64,000 nucleotides of DNA from the NCBI GenBank assembly GCA_900544905.1, contig UQXF01000003.1:1-64000 (forward strand), read 5' to 3'. Position numbers and translations under genes: made by a program. The notes under the pieces were generated by a model. That model saw only the letters and a list, made by a program, of their open reading frames with translations. It did not search any database and was not told where the DNA came from. Source of the DNA: an uncultured Clostridium sp. Its GTDB lineage: Bacteria > Bacillota > Clostridia > Lachnospirales > Lachnospiraceae. Of this stretch, positions 62,785 through 64,000 are shown one piece after another. The first letter of the stretch is position 1. Each line of letters begins with the position of its first letter.

Positions 62785-63768
62785 CTATTTATTCACAAAA
62801 TTTACAGATTTGCCAGCTCCAACAACCACCGCCTCCAGTGCAGTTGGCGCTACATAGGCACGGATGCCCGTGCTTTCCTCCACCAGCTTATCTAATCCAT
62901 AAATCATGCTTCCTCCACCGCTTAACACAATCCCATGCTCTGCAATGTCGGCAATCAGCTCCGGCGGTGAAATCTCCAGCACGTTGTGAATGGTATCCAG
63001 AATCTGGGCTGTCACCTCCGCAAAGGCTTCAATGGTTTCCTCAGAGGACACAATAATTCTGGCTGGAAAACCAGTCACCAAATCTCTTCCCTTCACTTCC
63101 ATTGTCACCGGCTCTTCTCTTGGATATACAGTACCAATTGCTATCTTAATCTTCTCTGCTGTAGGTTCTCCAATCAACAAATTATAAGTGCGGCGGATAT
63201 ATTTAATCATTGCTTCATTATAGTCGTCACCTGCCAGCTTCAGGGAATTACTCTCCACAATACCGCCAAGGGAGATTACCGCAACATCTGTTGTCCCCCC
63301 GCCTATATCCACAATCATATTTCCTCTCGGAAGGGATATATCAATATCGCTTCCAATTGCTGCTGCAATTGGCTCTTCCATAATATCTACATGCTTCGCA
63401 CCTGCTCTGTATACCGCATCCTCCACACCGCGCTTCTCCAACTCCGTTACGCCACTGGGAACACATACACAGATTCGCGGTCTGCTCAGCATTCTTTTCT
63501 TCTGCATTGCTGTTTCAATAAAGGCCTTCAGCATTCTCTCCGTAACGGTATAATCAGAAATTACCCCTTGTTTCAGCGGCCGGATTATTTCGATATTAGC
63601 CGGCTCCTTTCCCATCATCAGCTTTGCTTTATTTCCAATTGCTATAAGCTTTTTTGTCTTTTTCTCAAATGCTACCACCGATGGCTGGTTAATAACAATT
63701 CCTTTACCCTTTACATATACTAAAACATTGGCTGTTCCAAGGTCAATTCCAATATCCATATCAAACAT
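62785..63768 (-). CDS. mreB: MreB/Mbl rod-shape-determining actin homologue
   Basis: Actin-like filament protein of 327 residues guiding lateral wall synthesis. Phosphate 1 loop GIDLGTANVLVYVKG, phosphate 2 NMIVDIGGGTTDVAVISLGG and the adenosine motif GIVLSGGGSMIYGLD are present. There is no mreC or mreD next to it, so it may be an Mbl or MreBH-type paralogue. Start follows GGAGG by about ten bases. Bases 63769-64000 are AT-rich upstream sequence with no gene recognised. Confidence 0.93.
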   Translation of the reverse strand: MFDMDIGIDLGTANVLVYVKGKGIVINQPSVVAFEKKTKKLIAIGNKAKLMMGKEPANIEIIRPLKQGVISDYTVTERMLKAFIETAMQKKRMLSRPRICVCVPSGVTELEKRGVEDAVYRAGAKHVDIMEEPIAAAIGSDIDISLPRGNMIVDIGGGTTDVAVISLGGIVESNSLKLAGDDYNEAMIKYIRRTYNLLIGEPTAEKIKIAIGTVYPREEPVTMEVKGRDLVTGFPARIIVSSEETIEAFAEVTAQILDTIHNVLEISPPELIADIAEHGIVLSGGGSMIYGLDKLVEESTGIRAYVAPTALEAVVVGAGKSVNFVNK

Positions 63769-64000
63769 AATGCTTTGTCCTCCGTTAATCTATATCATCT
63801 AAAGTTAAATCTCAAACTGAATCAACTATATAGTATCAAAAAATGAGAAAAAAACAAATACTTTTTTTGTATTTTCTACATTTTACCTTAATATTTTTAA
63901 TATTCCATGCAGTTTATGTGTCTTTTTCCTTTTGACATGTACAAAAATTCATTTTTTTACATAAAATTAAGAGAGGGATTGTCGAAAATAAACATCTACT

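Noticed and set aside
62986..63723. Long plus-strand open frame of 245 codons antisense to mreB
   Set aside because: It lies entirely within a conserved gene, has composition of a mirrored frame and no ribosome site. The same holds for plus-strand frames antisense to prfA (28073-28747) and to the surface-protein gene (42315-42812).
1..64000. tRNA or rRNA genes
   Set aside because: Reading both strands for the TPsiC-type and rRNA-conserved sequences gave no convincing candidate; a covariance search was not possible.

Overview
The window looks like the chromosome of a butyrate-producing, spore-forming, Gram-positive gut Clostridia (Lachnospiraceae type, close to Coprococcus and relatives). The evidence is a complete crotonyl-CoA butyrate pathway (thl-crt-hbd-bcd-etfB-etfA) plus phosphate butyryltransferase and butyrate kinase, an alpha/beta-type small acid-soluble spore protein, a LysM/GH18 cortex-lytic-like protein, a DUF5688 protein, and strong AGGAGG-type ribosome binding sites. 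Genus is inference only. Nearly all genes lie on the minus strand.

Layout. 1-7000: a pantothenate-to-CoA operon read leftward (DUF2520/PanG-like reductase, panB, panC, panD, coaBC), then a HAD phosphatase, a DUF4143 ATPase and acylphosphatase; a 32-bp direct repeat brackets the ATPase gene. 7000-19300: YhfC-like membrane protein, zinc-binding lipoprotein, intracellular subtilase, UvrD-like helicase, gltX, SEC-C protein, rarA, response regulator, TetR regulator with a probable auto-operator, DUF5688, hisC. 19300-27750: an accessory region. A KilA-N gene beside a 38-bp perfect palindrome is followed by a 7.1-kb island bracketed by 43-bp direct repeats of the prfA 3' end. 27700-32700: prfA, prmC, DUF1385, rpmE, rho. 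32900-34700: malic enzyme and DUF4364 on the plus strand. 34670-41130: tig-clpP-clpX-lon-ysxC protein quality-control cluster. 41380-47280: SASP and an 1864-residue surface protein. 47640-49640: ptb-buk (plus strand). 49700-54250: membrane protein, spore-type glycosidase, purine permease, membrane protein. 54395-60570: butyrate operon. 60700-63770: YgiQ-type radical SAM protein and MreB.

The most interesting part is the island at 20622-27744. It carries a tightly packed four-gene operon: a methyltransferase-like subunit, a 1334-residue chain that joins a GIY-YIG-like N-terminus, an SF2 helicase and an NPPY adenine methyltransferase (layout like Type ISP restriction enzymes), a putative PD-(D/E)XK nuclease and a HhH-GPD-like protein. 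A decayed SH3-like tail and a 25-codon vestige resembling the start of a serine recombinase sit at the two ends. I read it as an immobilised defence island inserted at the 3' end of prfA, with an R-M-like system I do not recognise as a named one.

The housekeeping genes work as expected units: CoA precursor synthesis feeds the acyl-CoA butyrate pathway; Thl, Crt, Hbd and Bcd-EtfAB make butyryl-CoA, and Ptb-Buk convert it to butyrate with ATP formation. Small hairpin repeat families (37700-37783, 54266-54300, 62633-62718, and a separate pair at 57461-57549) lie in intergenic gaps. No rRNA, tRNA, CRISPR array or riboswitch was recognised.
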